64,000 nucleotides of DNA from Mixia osmundae IAM 14324 (GCF_000708205.1 NW_014575548.1:62001-126000); one strand, 5' to 3'. Numbered from the stretch's first letter, positions 11,352 to 21,585 are shown. A program made the numbers and translations. Notes: a model not told the origin generated them from the letters alone.

Positions 11352-12353
11352 ATGTCCTCGACAGAACTGCCTTGGAACCCATATACGGGCTATATTCCCT
11401 CAGAATCAATTGCAATCGTCGCCGTGACGGTCATCTCGCTCTCGCTTGGCACACATGTCTATCAACTCGGACGATCGGGCTACTGGCCTTCCCTTGCGCT
11501 CGTCTTGGCAGCATGTGGAGAGCTTCTCGGACACATCGGCAGGTTACTTTCAAGTCGTGATGTCTACTCGAGAAGCGCGTTCTTGCTACAAGCAACTGTC
11601 CTCATTCTGTCGCCATGCTTTCTCAGTGCAATCTGCTACACCACACTTGGCGAGCTTACCACTTTACTAGGCGGTCGATTCTCGCCTCGCTTTTATGTCG
11701 TCGTCTTCGTCACGGCAGATGTGATCTGCCTTGCTGTGCAGGCTGCAGGTGGATCTATCGGCTCGTTAGCCGTAGTGCACTACGAAGATCCCAAGGTGGG
11801 CACAAAGCTGATGCTAGGTATGGACGTAATCTCACGCTCATCCATCTGTCTCATTGATGATATACACTCCACAGCTGGCATTGCAGCTCAGCTCGCCACA
11901 ACTGTCATCTTCCTCATCTTGGCAGCAGACTTTGCAATCACGCGACGTCACGCTCTTACCACTAGTTCGCGTGATGTCAAGCTCGTTGCGTCAACGACAC
12001 TTATCGTAACGCTTTTTATCGTCATCCGGGGCATCTACCGAACTTGCGAATTAGCAGAGGGTAAGACAGCTTACTCTCGCGCAGACTATCGAGCTGATGT
12101 CAGCATTATAGGCTGGGTCGGCTACCTCATCGTGCACCAGCCATACTTCCTCGTGTTCGACGCACTTCTTATGATCAGCTGCCTCGTCCTATTCAATATC
12201 ATCCACCCTTCGAGGATGCTTCGACGTGAAGGAGGTGCAGCCGATACAAGCTCGCTTGACGATGACGAGAGCAGGGACAAGTCATACGACGCCATGATCG
12301 CAGACGATGACAAACGCATACCGAAGTATGAAGTCGAGCAAGCTCGTGTCTAG
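11352..12353 (+). CDS. RTA1-like seven-helix membrane protein
   Basis: Exons 11352-11817, 11875-12060 and 12112-12353 (297 aa). This is the fungal RTA1/RTM1/lipid-translocating exporter family: seven predicted hydrophobic helices, the block YVVVFVTADVICLAVQAAGG, and the family signature GIYRTCELAEG followed after the second intron by WVGYLIVHQPYFLVFDALLM. Members act at the plasma membrane in lipid handling and resistance to toxic amphiphiles. A polar, acidic C-terminal tail follows the last helix. The first intron (57 bases) is a multiple of three without stops, so retention would insert 19 residues; the matched family spacing argues that it is spliced. Confidence 0.88.
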   Translation: MSSTELPWNPYTGYIPSESIAIVAVTVISLSLGTHVYQLGRSGYWPSLALVLAACGELLGHIGRLLSSRDVYSRSAFLLQATVLILSPCFLSAICYTTLGELTTLLGGRFSPRFYVVVFVTADVICLAVQAAGGSIGSLAVVHYEDPKVGTKLMLGMDVISRSSICLIDDIHSTAGIAAQLATTVIFLILAADFAITRRHALTTSSRDVKLVASTTLIVTLFIVIRGIYRTCELAEGKTAYSRADYRADVSIIGWVGYLIVHQPYFLVFDALLMISCLVLFNIIHPSRMLRREGGAADTSSLDDDESRDKSYDAMIADDDKRIPKYEVEQARV

Positions 12354-12472
12354 GTCCGTGCATGTCGTAATTTTGGTTACAGTACCAAAAGCATGTGCAT
12401 TGTAAGCATTGGACGTGCACACAACAACAATCGGCAATGACATACTGTCCGCGGGCATGGAAGCCGTGCATC

Positions 12473-13588
12473 TCATATCGGCATCGGAGAACGCTCGTAT
12501 GAGATCCCGGTGAGCGCATCATTGACGTCGATGGGTGCGTGAAGGCTAGATCTGGCCCGACTATCGAATGCATCAAGAGTCGCCATCCGTTCGATCGCTT
12601 GCAAGCATAGCAATAGACGGCCGGGATCCTTGATATCGACAAGAGGTACGATCGCCTTTGCCAAATCAGACCGCCTGAGCGCGATGGAATAGAGTTCTTC
12701 GAATTTGCCGTTGGAGAGATACGACTTGATCTGGGGGTGCATCTGCATCTGAGCCATGATATACCCGAATTGTTCAAGCGCGCCAACGTTGGGTTGCACT
12801 TTTGATATCGGTCTCTGCCCATTGGGCGGCGAAGGTGTGGCCGACAGGACGACTTTCGCCCTCTTGCGTTCGCGAGTGCGTTCGCGAAGATCAGATCGAG
12901 CGTCAGGATCTGGCTTGAGTGTCCGTTTGACTGATGGTTTCACCTGTGATTTGGCATCCTGCTTTGCAACAGGGTTCGGCGCTGACTTAGATTTTGAAGT
13001 CAGTCTAGGAGGTGGTCTTGGGCCATTTCGGGGCACAGCTTCGATGACAGCCTTGACAGGTGTACTCTGGTTAGATGTCCGCGTGAGCCGTCTGACGGGT
13101 GTGTCGGCCCCTGACTCTGAGGAGCTCTCTTCGGTATTTGCGGCATCAGTGAGCGACTTGTCTTCGTCCAAGGCTTTGTACAGTCTATTTTGTAGCTTGT
13201 AGAAGCGATCCATGTCGTGCCAAATGTGTAGCCAATATGGATCGAGGCCCTTTCGGGTCACTTTGACAAGATGTTTCTTGTCCAGGCCTGCTTTCTCACA
13301 AGCTGCCTCGAAAGCAGATTCAGAGACGCTAGTGCCTCTCTTTCGATCATAGTCGCAGAGCCTCTCGAGCTCCTTGACGCCATTGTAGACAGTCTTGCCG
13401 TTCATGATGCGTGAACGGATCATGGGCCCGAAGAAATGAAAGCCGGCGAATTGTGGCCGTTGACGGAGCTTCTCCTCGACGACATTGCTGATGTCTATGC
13501 CGATGTAAGGCTCCTTCTCGGCTCTGCAGACTGTGTAGGTCGTCCTGAGCGCGAGCCGCAGGCGCTCCTCCGTCCACTGTCGTGCCAT
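12473..13588 (-). CDS. Unrecognised protein, member A of a tandem paralogue pair
   Basis: Single exon, 371 aa. I do not recognise the family. The N-terminus starts MARQWTEERLRLALRTTY, with spacing reminiscent of a Myb/SANT-like helix but no firm match. The middle (about residues 145-240) is Ser/Lys/Pro-rich, with a basic patch (RERTRERKRAKVV) that could serve in nuclear import. The C-terminal block around residues 262-340 (LEQFGYIMAQMQMH, then AIVPLVDIKDPGRLLLCL) is repeated in the neighbouring gene at 13949-14869, as is the N-terminal block. The two genes are on the same strand, 360 bases apart, so they probably arose by tandem duplication. Confidence 0.8.
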   Translation of the reverse strand: MARQWTEERLRLALRTTYTVCRAEKEPYIGIDISNVVEEKLRQRPQFAGFHFFGPMIRSRIMNGKTVYNGVKELERLCDYDRKRGTSVSESAFEAACEKAGLDKKHLVKVTRKGLDPYWLHIWHDMDRFYKLQNRLYKALDEDKSLTDAANTEESSSESGADTPVRRLTRTSNQSTPVKAVIEAVPRNGPRPPPRLTSKSKSAPNPVAKQDAKSQVKPSVKRTLKPDPDARSDLRERTRERKRAKVVLSATPSPPNGQRPISKVQPNVGALEQFGYIMAQMQMHPQIKSYLSNGKFEELYSIALRRSDLAKAIVPLVDIKDPGRLLLCLQAIERMATLDAFDSRARSSLHAPIDVNDALTGISYERSPMPI

Positions 13589-13948
13589 TGTGACCCGACG
13601 TCCCAGTCTCAGACAGCTATGACTGCATATCTTCGCTCGCTGATGTTGCGTGGTACGCTGTGCCGGGACAGTCGGTCTCGATGGCTTTGGGATTGACGCT
13701 CTGCCAGTTCGTTGATGCCCTTCGGCACCGTCACGCCGTTTCGAACGTTTTGATCGAGGCGCGTCCTTTGATCTTGACGAGATCTGAGATCTGATTGTGA
13801 GCGACCGACAAGCTACTTCTCATCCATGGCCTTGAGACACACACTTGTAGTACTCTTGCTCCAGAGAGAACTTCGAATGAATGATTCATCAAGGCATACA
13901 TTGCACTTTACTCGCAACAACACCTTTGCTTTGCTTCAATGGCGATCG
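13589..13948. other. Intergenic spacer between the tandem paralogues
   Basis: 360 bases between two minus-strand genes, serving as the 3' end of member B and the promoter of member A. I see no recognisable RNA, repeat or conserved protein here. Confidence 0.5.
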
Positions 13949-14869
13949 TCACAGTTCGGCCAGCAACGCTATCGTCTCGAGAAGCACAATGATCCTCATC
14001 GGATCCTGGATATCCACGAGTGGTAGGAAGAGTCTCGCCAGGCCATAGGGATCTCTTGTTGCAATGCTGTAGAATTGGAGGAATCGCTCTTTGTGTAGAT
14101 AGTCTCTAACAATGTCATGTTTGCCAATTTCCCGCATAACGAAGCCGAATTGATGTAGCGCCGGCAGATCATGCTGCACTCGACATCGCGGTACAGGCGA
14201 GAGCTTGAACTTGTCCTCGAGCTCGATGGATGGGCTTGTCGATAGACTTGGGCTTGCGGCAGGCAGTGGCGAGTCTGACGGCTCACTGTTCGATGTGGGT
14301 AGATCCGAGCCGATCGTCGAGCTCAGCACTCTCGATGAGTGTGACTCAGCTGACGATGATTCATCGTCGCTGCCGCTTTCGTCCATGCTGACTGTGTCGC
14401 TAACGTCCGCGCCGCCGTGATCGATGGTCCTGCGCGCAAAGAGCTCTGCTTGGAGCTCGAAGAGTGCGACCATGTGCGGCCAACGATGTCGCCACTGAGA
14501 CGTCAAACCCGTCCGCTGGATCATCGAGTGGGATCGATGAGAGGATCTCAGCTTGATGGCAGTGCATGCGAGTTCAAATGCCTCATCATTCATCGTGGTG
14601 CCCGTTGTAATATCGTAGTCTCTGACGTGATACGATTGCAGTGATTTGACGGCATGGTAGACATAACCGCACTCTCTTTGTAACCGAGCACGTACACTTT
14701 GCGATGACATGTTGGGCGGATCGGCAAACGCAGGCAACTTGAGTAGTTCAACAGTCACGTCCTCGATCAGTCTGCTCGAGATCAACGGACAACCGCAAGA
14801 TCGCATTCTCGTGGTCGTCATCTCTAGCAGGGCTATGATGTGCTCCTCTGACCACTTGTCGACAGCCAT
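13949..14869 (-). CDS. Unrecognised protein, member B of a tandem paralogue pair
   Basis: Single exon, 306 aa from the ATG at 14869, chosen because MAVDKWSEEH aligns with MARQWTEER of the neighbour; the frame extends 14 codons upstream to another possible start. It shares with member A an N-terminal WSEE/WTEE block, a central block (MNDEAFELACTAIKL versus ESAFEAACEKAGL) and the C-terminal block (LHQFGFVMREIGKH, then LFLPLVDIQDPMRI). The middle is Ser/Asp-rich and acidic where member A is basic, so the linkers have diverged while the ends are kept. No known domain was recognised. Confidence 0.78.
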   Translation of the reverse strand: MAVDKWSEEHIIALLEMTTTRMRSCGCPLISSRLIEDVTVELLKLPAFADPPNMSSQSVRARLQRECGYVYHAVKSLQSYHVRDYDITTGTTMNDEAFELACTAIKLRSSHRSHSMIQRTGLTSQWRHRWPHMVALFELQAELFARRTIDHGGADVSDTVSMDESGSDDESSSAESHSSRVLSSTIGSDLPTSNSEPSDSPLPAASPSLSTSPSIELEDKFKLSPVPRCRVQHDLPALHQFGFVMREIGKHDIVRDYLHKERFLQFYSIATRDPYGLARLFLPLVDIQDPMRIIVLLETIALLAEL

Positions 14870-15144
14870 TGAGCCCAGCCAGAGCTGACCAGAGGCAGGA
14901 TGAAGAGTCAAAGTCGTCTTTCGAATGCTCTTTGATCAGTTGCGGGGCCCTGATGATCGTTCGGTATGACGCTGATTGAGCAGCAGAGAATGTATACTGC
15001 GCCGGCTTGCCACATCTATGGAGAGGGAGTGAACATACTCAAACGGCGTGAGGCTGTTCGTCCGGCGACGCAACGCGTGTCGACCGATGTAGCTAGTAGA
15101 CCAGACAGACTGCCCACACGACCTGCGCAAGCGGCTCAGACACC

Positions 15145-15878
15145 ATGACGACTGAGCGGAACAGTCTCAAGGCCAAGATCGCTGCGTTCGAGCAGCTCTC
15201 TTCGGGCCAAGCAAGCGCCACAACACGCCCGAAAACCGAGCTCAAGATCAATGCCGTCAAGCCCACCGTACCTGCTGCTTCCTCGGTCGCAAGCCCAGAA
15301 AACCTCATTACCTTCTCACCTATCGCTCAGCCGGCCACAGCACCATCGTTTGCAGCTCGTGCTGCGCCGCCTCTGCCCTCGAGAAGCAATACATCCTCAA
15401 GTACGGGCTCGCGACGTGAAGCTCCCGCATTGCCCGTTCGACCTGGTCAGACTATGGCAAGTCTGGTCGCTACGCAAGCTCGCGACTTGGACCTTGCGCT
15501 CAACGATCCACTCATCTCGCCTGTTGCTGTAAGACAGAACGGGTTGCATGCGAACGCGCCTTTGGTCGATGTAGAGCCAGACACGATACCGCGGTATACC
15601 AAGCTGTTCGACGACCAGTGTCGCATACTGCAGGCCACAGAGATACCTCGCCCCATCGTCCGGGTGCTGTGGGAACGATCTAAGCTGACGCCGGGTTCAC
15701 TGGATGCAATATGGTTCGTCACATCTGAACAAAGTCAAATCGAAGCTCATTGTCCGCTTGGCACAGGCTCGCTTGTCAGCAGCGATCTGATGAAGATGCC
15801 CTAGATCGTGCATCGTTCTGCAAAGGACTATCATTGATCGATACCGAGCTGGCAACGCAAAGCATAAAAGCAGGCTGA
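15145..15878 (+). CDS. Small EH-domain protein, Irs4-like
   Basis: Exons 15145-15713 and 15767-15878 (226 aa). The first 140 residues are Ser/Ala/Pro-rich and disordered. The C-terminal 75 residues fit a single EH (Eps15 homology) domain: IPRYTKLFDDQCRILQA, IVRVLWERSKL, LDAIW|LACQ across the intron, then RASFCKGLSLID. EH domains bind NPF peptides in endocytosis and phosphoinositide regulation. The pattern W-x-RSKL...IW resembles the C-terminal EH domain of yeast Irs4/Tax4, but the protein is much shorter. The intron was placed because the unspliced frame destroys the last EH helix, whereas splicing restores it. Confidence 0.7.
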
Positions 15879-16462
15879 TTGTCGCGATATGCTCTCGATA
15901 ACCTCATGCACCTCACATCAAGCTGCGAGCGGCATCGCTATGCAGGGTGTAAACATATCGGTGCGATGCTGCCCTCGTCGAGCCGTCGTCCGCTCGGGCT
16001 ACCACCGCGGGCACATGCAAGCCGACCTGCGAAGCCCTCCTGCCAAAGAGTGACAGTCAGAGTCAGGGTTCAGTACGAAGCGCATAGAAAGCCGAGCTCA
16101 GTGTATCCCGAATTGCACACTTGGTTCTCGACGCCATCCATTGAGAATGCGGAAAACAGCTGTGACCCGATACCAGAGAGAGAGAGAGTAGGTTAAACAA
16201 AATGAAAACAGAATACATCCCCGACCAACAGGCCCTTTACAAAGGCTCGAAAAGAGACCTCTAGCGCCCTTTGCGAAATCGTCAAGCAGATGAACATGTG
16301 ACTCGACCAGCTGTTCGCATGCAATCAATGTGGCATGCGACCGCGGGAGTTTCTCTCTCGTCGTGAAGCGTAAACAAAAAAGGGGCGAGATCGTATCGAT
16401 TTTCGAGGCGTTGTTCTATCGCCAAGCTGACCAGAAACGAAGTGAAATAGGTAAGGCGCTGC
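15879..16462. other. Convergent intergenic region
   Basis: About 580 bases between the 3' ends of the EH-domain gene and the secreted-protein gene. It contains a short GA-repeat near 16180 and A-rich tracts near 16200 and 16380. Nothing gene-like is supported. Confidence 0.45.
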
Positions 16463-17285
16463 TCAAGAGCAGTACGGCACACCGTTCTTGTAAGTGGCTG
16501 GCTGGCCGCTCGGGCAAGCTGTTAAGAAGGTAGAGTTCAGTAGATGGCTTCAGACCAAATCGACTGTACGTACTTGCTGAGCATTGGCCGGCCTTGCAAG
16601 AGTATGTGCACGGGACGCCCATGTAGCACTTCTGGCAAGTGGTCGTGGAGCATTTGCCTGGCTGTGTGCTGCTGACCTGGCACTTGTAGCCGTAGCTTGT
16701 ACCGAGACGAACAGCCGATGGGTTATCACAAGCTATACGCAAGCCATCAGAGACTGTCGTCGATGAGAACAAAGACTGAGCACGTACTGTATGAGCAAGT
16801 AGGTGCGCCAGAGGCGTTCTTCGAGCAAGTCGACATACCGCCTTCGATATACTTGCAGGAGTGCTTGGTGCAGTTCTGCGATTTGAGGACACATTGGTGG
16901 TTGACAGAGGCATAGCCGTGATCGCATAGTGCGATACACTTGCGCTTGTGGCATTTGGCATAGGCATTGGGTGCGTTGGTTGAGCACTGGGAGTCACGGT
17001 GGCAACCTCCTGTGTGATGAGGCTTTCTGTGGTGGTGGGGACGACGGTGGTGGTGATGGTGGTGACGGGCACGCTTTTCGAGACCGGCAGATTCCTCAAA
17101 GGCAGAGAGCTCTGCACGCTCAACGAATTGAGCAGCGATGCCAGTGTCTGTATAAGCACATGATCAGTCACCAGCGCCATTCACACATCTTCAGAGCTAT
17201 GCTTACCGGCAACTGGAGAAGCGGATGCGAGTGCAGAGCCAGCGAGGGCGAGGGCGGCGAGGCCGAAGAAAGTTGCCTTGAACAT
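16463..17285 (-). CDS. Secreted His- and Cys-rich protein with a Kex2-type site
   Basis: Exons read on the minus strand as 17285-17207, 17147-16788, 16732-16574 and 16518-16463 (217 aa). Residues 1-21 form a clear signal peptide (MFKATFFGLAALALAGSALA). A short propeptide ends in the dibasic Kex2-like site GLEKR at about residue 52. The mature part opens with a run containing ten His in sixteen residues (positions 55-70) and then holds 20 cysteines in about 145 residues, several as CxxC or CxxxC (CHKRKCIALC, CQKCYMGVPC). No catalytic domain was recognised. Small size, secretion signal, Kex2 site and dense cysteines fit a secreted effector-like or wall-associated protein; the His run suggests metal binding, but that is inference. 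All four junctions keep cysteines in frame to a stop right after PYCS. Confidence 0.8.
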
Positions 17286-18057
17286 GATCTGAAAGTGATA
17301 GTGGTGTCGTGTGGACGTATGTGGTGAGTCTAGCAAGTGCAGTGACGAATCTAAGTCGTACGCTCGAAGTCGGCCGATAGTCTGGGTTGAAGAAGAGCGA
17401 ACAGGCCGAGCTCCTACTTGTACTTCCCGATACGCAGATTTGTTGTGAGCTCGCGCTGCAAAACAAACATTGGCGCCACTCTCTACGCGGCGAAACGGCG
17501 AGGTGTATGATTGAGGAGCTAGCCTGATCGTGAGGTTAATGGGTCGTTGGTTTGCAGTGATCGTTCAGCCTGTTTTGCCTAGATCGGTATTCGTCGCGTC
17601 GAAATCCTGATTTCGCGAGACGCGCCAACTCAGCGCGTGATTACGTCAAAAGACTGAGAAAAGTGTCAGGCAGCCAGGTCGTGGTAAGACAGCATGCATA
17701 TACTGCCCCCTCGATAGATTATACGATTTGCCAAGGGAAAGTTGTACGCCGCGCTGGTAGCTCCGAACGCGCTCGGAGCTGACCGCGATAGTTCTCCCTC
17801 GGTCTGCGCGAAAAGCCACCCTTGGACGGGCCAGAGCTCTCGGATACCCGTCGGAGTATGCCGCAAAGACGACCCTGGTGAGCCCACGCGGCGATAATTG
17901 CGAGATCGGGAGCTTGCCGAACAGCTGCGCGAGAGCCGCATGATACGCTAGTGTTGTTTTTGGCTGTCGGACCGCTGAAGAAGTTGAGACCAACGCGATG
18001 GTACCACCGATAAGCTTGTTCTGTCGATGCAACGACAGCTCGTGACGCGCGACGGTA
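17286..18057. other. Intergenic region upstream of the secreted-protein gene
   Basis: About 770 bases between the riboflavin kinase 3' end and the start of the secreted-protein gene. A CRE-like octamer TTACGTCA lies at 17641-17648; a single such match is weak evidence. No RNA gene or protein family was recognised. Confidence 0.4.
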
Positions 18058-18809
18058 TTAGTTGGTCTCACTGTGCGATCTGGCCGACAGCTCGAGGTCG
18101 AAGAAATGATCATGTCGATATGCCTGATAGGCCGGGCGGTCAAGACTGGCGAGCGTGACTTGCTTGTCAGTGTTGATATCCTTGATGAGAGCCTCTGGCA
18201 GCGATGACGGATCTCAGCATCGAACAAAGAACGACGGACACAAGACAGACTCGCCTAATCCTGCATAATCATATTCTGGCCGAATGAAAGCGAGTACGAT
18301 GACTTTGAGATGGGAGCCATAAAAGTCACGTTCAAAGTCGTGCAAGATATGCACCTCCTGTCCAATTGTGAAGACCGGCATCAGCCGGCGCTTGCTGGTA
18401 GATAGGCTGACGAACAGCTGTGCGCTTCTGATTCTTGTAAAATGGGTTCCAGCCTACACTCATGACCATGGGCAAGACGGTTTCTGAGCGGAGGGAGGAC
18501 GTCTCTGAGCCCGACAATGTCACTTGAGCCCAGCCATAGTGTACGCCGGTCTGTAGCTCTGCCACTTGCACGATCGCATCATCCGGCAGATTTGCTGCCT
18601 CACGATGCTACAGATCAGCTCGCGCATGCACAGTAGCCTCGAAGCGAACCCGTAGGACATCCTAGCTCCTTGCTACCTCGTCCAAAGCCTTTTTGTACGC
18701 TGCCTTGCAGATAGATCGGGTACGGCTGTTCTGGGCCGGTATCTGCGCCTGTGATTGCTTCTCGCTTGGCGTGAGGATCGTGCGCTACTGCTTCTGGGCG
18801 GTCTGCCAT
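18058..18809 (-). CDS. FMN1: Riboflavin kinase
   Basis: Exons read on the minus strand as 18809-18650, 18594-18416, 18357-18255 and 18194-18058 (192 aa). The enzyme phosphorylates riboflavin to FMN. The nucleotide/flavin signature [16 protein letters not shown] is reassembled across the first intron, and the catalytic region reads [20 protein letters not shown] across the second. The C-terminus reads [16 protein letters not shown], as in eukaryotic flavokinases. Length matches the family. The third intron starts with GC rather than GT (TTAG|gcgagt); no GT donor keeps the frame. The gene shares a 171-base promoter region with the divergent Ups2-like gene. Confidence 0.93.
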
Positions 18810-18980
18810 CCTAGTCGAGGAGTGTGAGCTGACCGGCGGCGGCAAATTCGGTCGAGGTCGACGACGTCGACGATGACGCGATGACGCGCGCACCTTGACC
18901 GAACGACGATTGGGTACCCTCATCAGCCTCGAACGTCTCAAGCCAGCCGCTGACGAAGCGGCATAGGCTCGTTGAGCGTC

Positions 18981-19683
18981 ATGAAGGTCTTCGAGACGAT
19001 GTTCGAGTTCCCTTTCCCCTTCAAGGAGACGGCGCTCGGGGTCTTCATGAAGTATCCCAACCCTCACGCAGAGCATGTCATCTCTGTCGATGTCATCGAT
19101 CGCTCCATCCTTCCAGACGGAACAATACGGACTGAACGTATACTGGGCGTCAAGCAGAGTGCGCCCCGATGGGTCATGAAGGTCCGTCGGCCCCTTTGCG
19201 GTGAGCCCGCGCGAGCTCATCGAGCTGACTTGTGGACAGATCATAGGAGGGCAGGACGAGACGTACGTGAGAGAAGTGACGTTTGTCACACCTGGGCAAG
19301 CCGTTCGGCCCCCAAGCGTTCTCATGTCATCCATCAATTTATCGCTGGCGGGCGTCATCACTTGCCGGGAAAGGATAGCCTATACGCCTCACTCGGCTGC
19401 GAGCACACGCTTCAGACAGATAGCGCAGATGCAAGCACAGGGCAGTCTAGATGTCGACCGAGGGACTTGGGCATCCATTGGCAAACGGATAGAAACGTGG
19501 AGTAGAGATAGGCGCGTATCTTTCTGCTCAGCAAGCCTTTGCACTCGCTAAGTTGTCGCTTTGTGACGCAGATTTGCACTGAATGCGCATGCTGGCCGGG
19601 AAGGACTAGGTAGTGTGCTAGATTCACTCTGTGGCGCAGGCGACACCCTCAAGGCCGCCGACTTTGCTCGACCCCATCTATGA
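18981..19683 (+). CDS. PRELI/MSF1-domain protein, Ups2-like
   Basis: Exons 18981-19181, 19240-19511 and 19572-19683 (194 aa). PRELI-domain proteins shuttle phospholipids between mitochondrial membranes with Mdm35. The sequence follows yeast Ups2 more closely than Ups1: [29 protein letters not shown], then [15 protein letters not shown] and the C-terminal [15 protein letters not shown]. The second intron uses a GC donor (GATAG|gcgcgt); it is the only junction that yields RDRF and a full C-terminal helix, since the unspliced frame stops soon after. The start is the ATG at the conserved MKVFE. Confidence 0.9.
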
Positions 19684-19992
19684 TCGTCAGTCAGAGCCAT
19701 CCCGATGGAGCCTCTGGCAAAGTAGACGAGCTCAGTATGACACCCATGATCGTCACGATGTGCAGACTAGACCCTATGCATGCTGTAGATTCGTTCCATG
19801 CCATGTAACTTCGTGGGCCATTTGAAGAAATCAGGCGCGCGCCCGGACTGGCCCAGTCTCGAGGTTCGATCACTGAGCTGATGCGGCGAGTGAGACCGCT
19901 TGCAAGACGACAGCACACTCGTTGAGCACTATCGCCGTCGTACTCAAGCCCAGGCAGTCCTTGGCCTGCCTCGGTTGACATTTCGCTTGATC
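19684..19992. other. Intergenic spacer before the Rheb gene
   Basis: 309 bases between two plus-strand genes. It holds no recognisable protein, RNA or repeat and should contain the terminator of the Ups2-like gene and the promoter of the Rheb gene. Confidence 0.4.
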
Positions 19993-20755
19993 ATGTCGCA
20001 AACGACAGCATTGACGACGCCTTCGGGCAAACCTATCGGTCCTCTGCCGCGCAAGATAGCCCTCATGGGCTCACGTAGCGTCGGCAAGCTCGCTGAGTTC
20101 TCTAGCGGATCCATCCCGCTGAAGAAGCGATTCTTGTGCAGGGAAATCCTCCTTGGTCGTTCAATATGTGGACAACCACTTTGTAGAGAGCTACTACCCG
20201 ACGATCGAGAACCACTTTAGCAAGATTATCAGGTACAAGGGCAAAGAGTTCGCTCTCGACATACACGATACTGCCGGGCAGGTCAGTCGAAGTGGCTTGT
20301 GCGCTCATCATCTGCTCAACAGTCAGTCGGAGGGCAGGATGAATTCTCTCTGATGCATACGAAGCACACCGTTGGCCCTCTTGGCTGGGTACTCGTCTAT
20401 TCTATCGCTTCGAGAGCGAGCTTCAACATGCTCAGGGTCATAAGGGACAAGATTCTCGATGCACGCGGCGAGGAAACTATCCCTCTCGTTATCGTGGGCA
20501 ACAAGCTTGATCTCGAGACACAAAGGCTCGTCTCATTTTCTTGTCAGTTGCTCTCAGCTCACAGAGCTCAGCTCGTGCAGACAAGTACCCAAGGAAGAAG
20601 CGCGTAAGCTCGCGCAAGAGTGGAATTGCGTCTTCATCGAGACCTCGGCCAAAGACAACGACAATGTCGCCAAAGTCTTTGAGGACATCCTCATTGAGAT
20701 TGAGAAGAAGATCAATCCTGCTCCAGAAGCAAAGTCGTCTTGTGCAATCATGTAA
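19993..20755 (+). CDS. RHB1: Rheb-family small GTPase
   Basis: Exons 19993-20083, 20142-20281, 20338-20525 and 20581-20755 (197 aa). Rheb activates TORC1 at endomembranes in response to nutrients. All GTPase boxes are present: P-loop GSRSVGKSS, with Arg at the Ras G12 position as is typical of Rheb; switch II DTAGQ|DEFS; NKLD; ETSAK; and a C-terminal CAIM farnesylation box. Residues ETQRQVPKEEA match fission yeast Rhb1 across the third intron. Introns 1 and 3 both begin with GC (gcaagc and gctcgt); in each case the neighbouring GT choices break a conserved box. It sits just downstream of the Ups2-like gene on the same strand. Confidence 0.95.
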
Positions 20756-20958
20756 CTTTCCTCTGTCTGTCTTTCTTGATCTCGAGATCTGATTCATCCT
20801 GTATCGCGCTACCGTATCCGATCGTCTTGTATCATCGTCGCAATCTGCGTCGCACTGCATATCTGTCTTGCTTCTTGTGCTCGACGAAACCGGGCGTTGA
20901 GCGTGACGGACGCGTTTGGCGCGCGAGCAGCGCGGTGACTTCGCCGAGTTTGGCCGAT

Positions 20959-20966
20959 TATAAAAG
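20959..20966 (+). promoter_or_regulatory. TATA box upstream of the Spo12-like gene
   Basis: TATAAAAG lies about 60 bases upstream of the ATG at 21028, in the short gap after the Rheb gene. Sequence match and spacing fit a core promoter element; no transcript start is known. Confidence 0.45.
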
Positions 20967-21027
20967 CTGTCGAGTTGTCGAACTCTCGTCTACGATCCCA
21001 GACATACTTTCCGACGTAAGATAGGGC

Positions 21028-21585
21028 ATGATGTCGGGACTCACTACTACGGATGACGCAAGAGCACCTTCCCCGCCCTGTGTCGAGCAGCTGCATCATC
21101 CAGAACACGCAGCACACGTCGAGGTTTGTGCATCATCTACTCTCTGCCTCATCCGTGCTCACCTTCCGAATCTTCCTCCCAGGTCCCTCACGGAGCATCG
21201 AATCTACCTCAAGGCATGTCAACGATGAACGGCAAGGCTTTCCTGGGCAAGAAGATGGCTGCCAGTGGGTCAGTCGCAGCTCTATCTGCTCGTGTCCCTG
21301 AGCTGATTGGCCATCGGACTCTCAGCCAATCATTCTGTTCGCCGACGGACACTCTCGTCTCACCCTGTACTGCCAAGCTCAATATCACAAAGAAGAAGCA
21401 CTTCCAAAAGTAAAGCTCATCGTCATCGCCAGCTGCCCTGATCTCATTTCGTTGTGTTCTGCAGAGGCAAGCCATTGACACTCGCTGCGTCATTCATGTC
21501 CAATCGCGAGACGTCCCAAGAGCAAGGCAACGTCAAGGACAGTTCAGTCTTTGGCGGAGGCGACGAGAACCGTCCGCCTCAATAG
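21028..21585 (+). CDS. Spo12-like protein
   Basis: Exons 21028-21123, 21183-21268, 21326-21409 and 21465-21585 (128 aa). The conserved core of the Spo12 family is visible in the third and fourth exons: TLVSPCTAKLNITKKKHFQK, then GKPLTL after the junction. Spo12 proteins are small nuclear regulators of mitotic exit (FEAR network) and meiosis in yeasts. The rest is low-complexity and poorly conserved. The junctions were selected to keep the SPCTAKL...KKKHF block in frame with the C-terminal acidic tail ending DENRPPQ. Short length and weak conservation outside the core limit certainty. Confidence 0.7.

Noticed and set aside
17641-17648. CRE-like TTACGTCA site upstream of the secreted-protein gene
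   Set aside because: A single eight-base match about 360 bases from the start is expected often by chance; no second site or conservation is available.
17646-18227. 193-codon minus-strand open frame beside riboflavin kinase
   Set aside because: Its upstream part is the last riboflavin kinase exon in the wrong frame and the rest has no family similarity.
18615-19361. 248-codon minus-strand open frame
   Set aside because: It runs antisense through the Ups2-like gene; only its end, from the ATG at 18809, is real riboflavin kinase exon 1.
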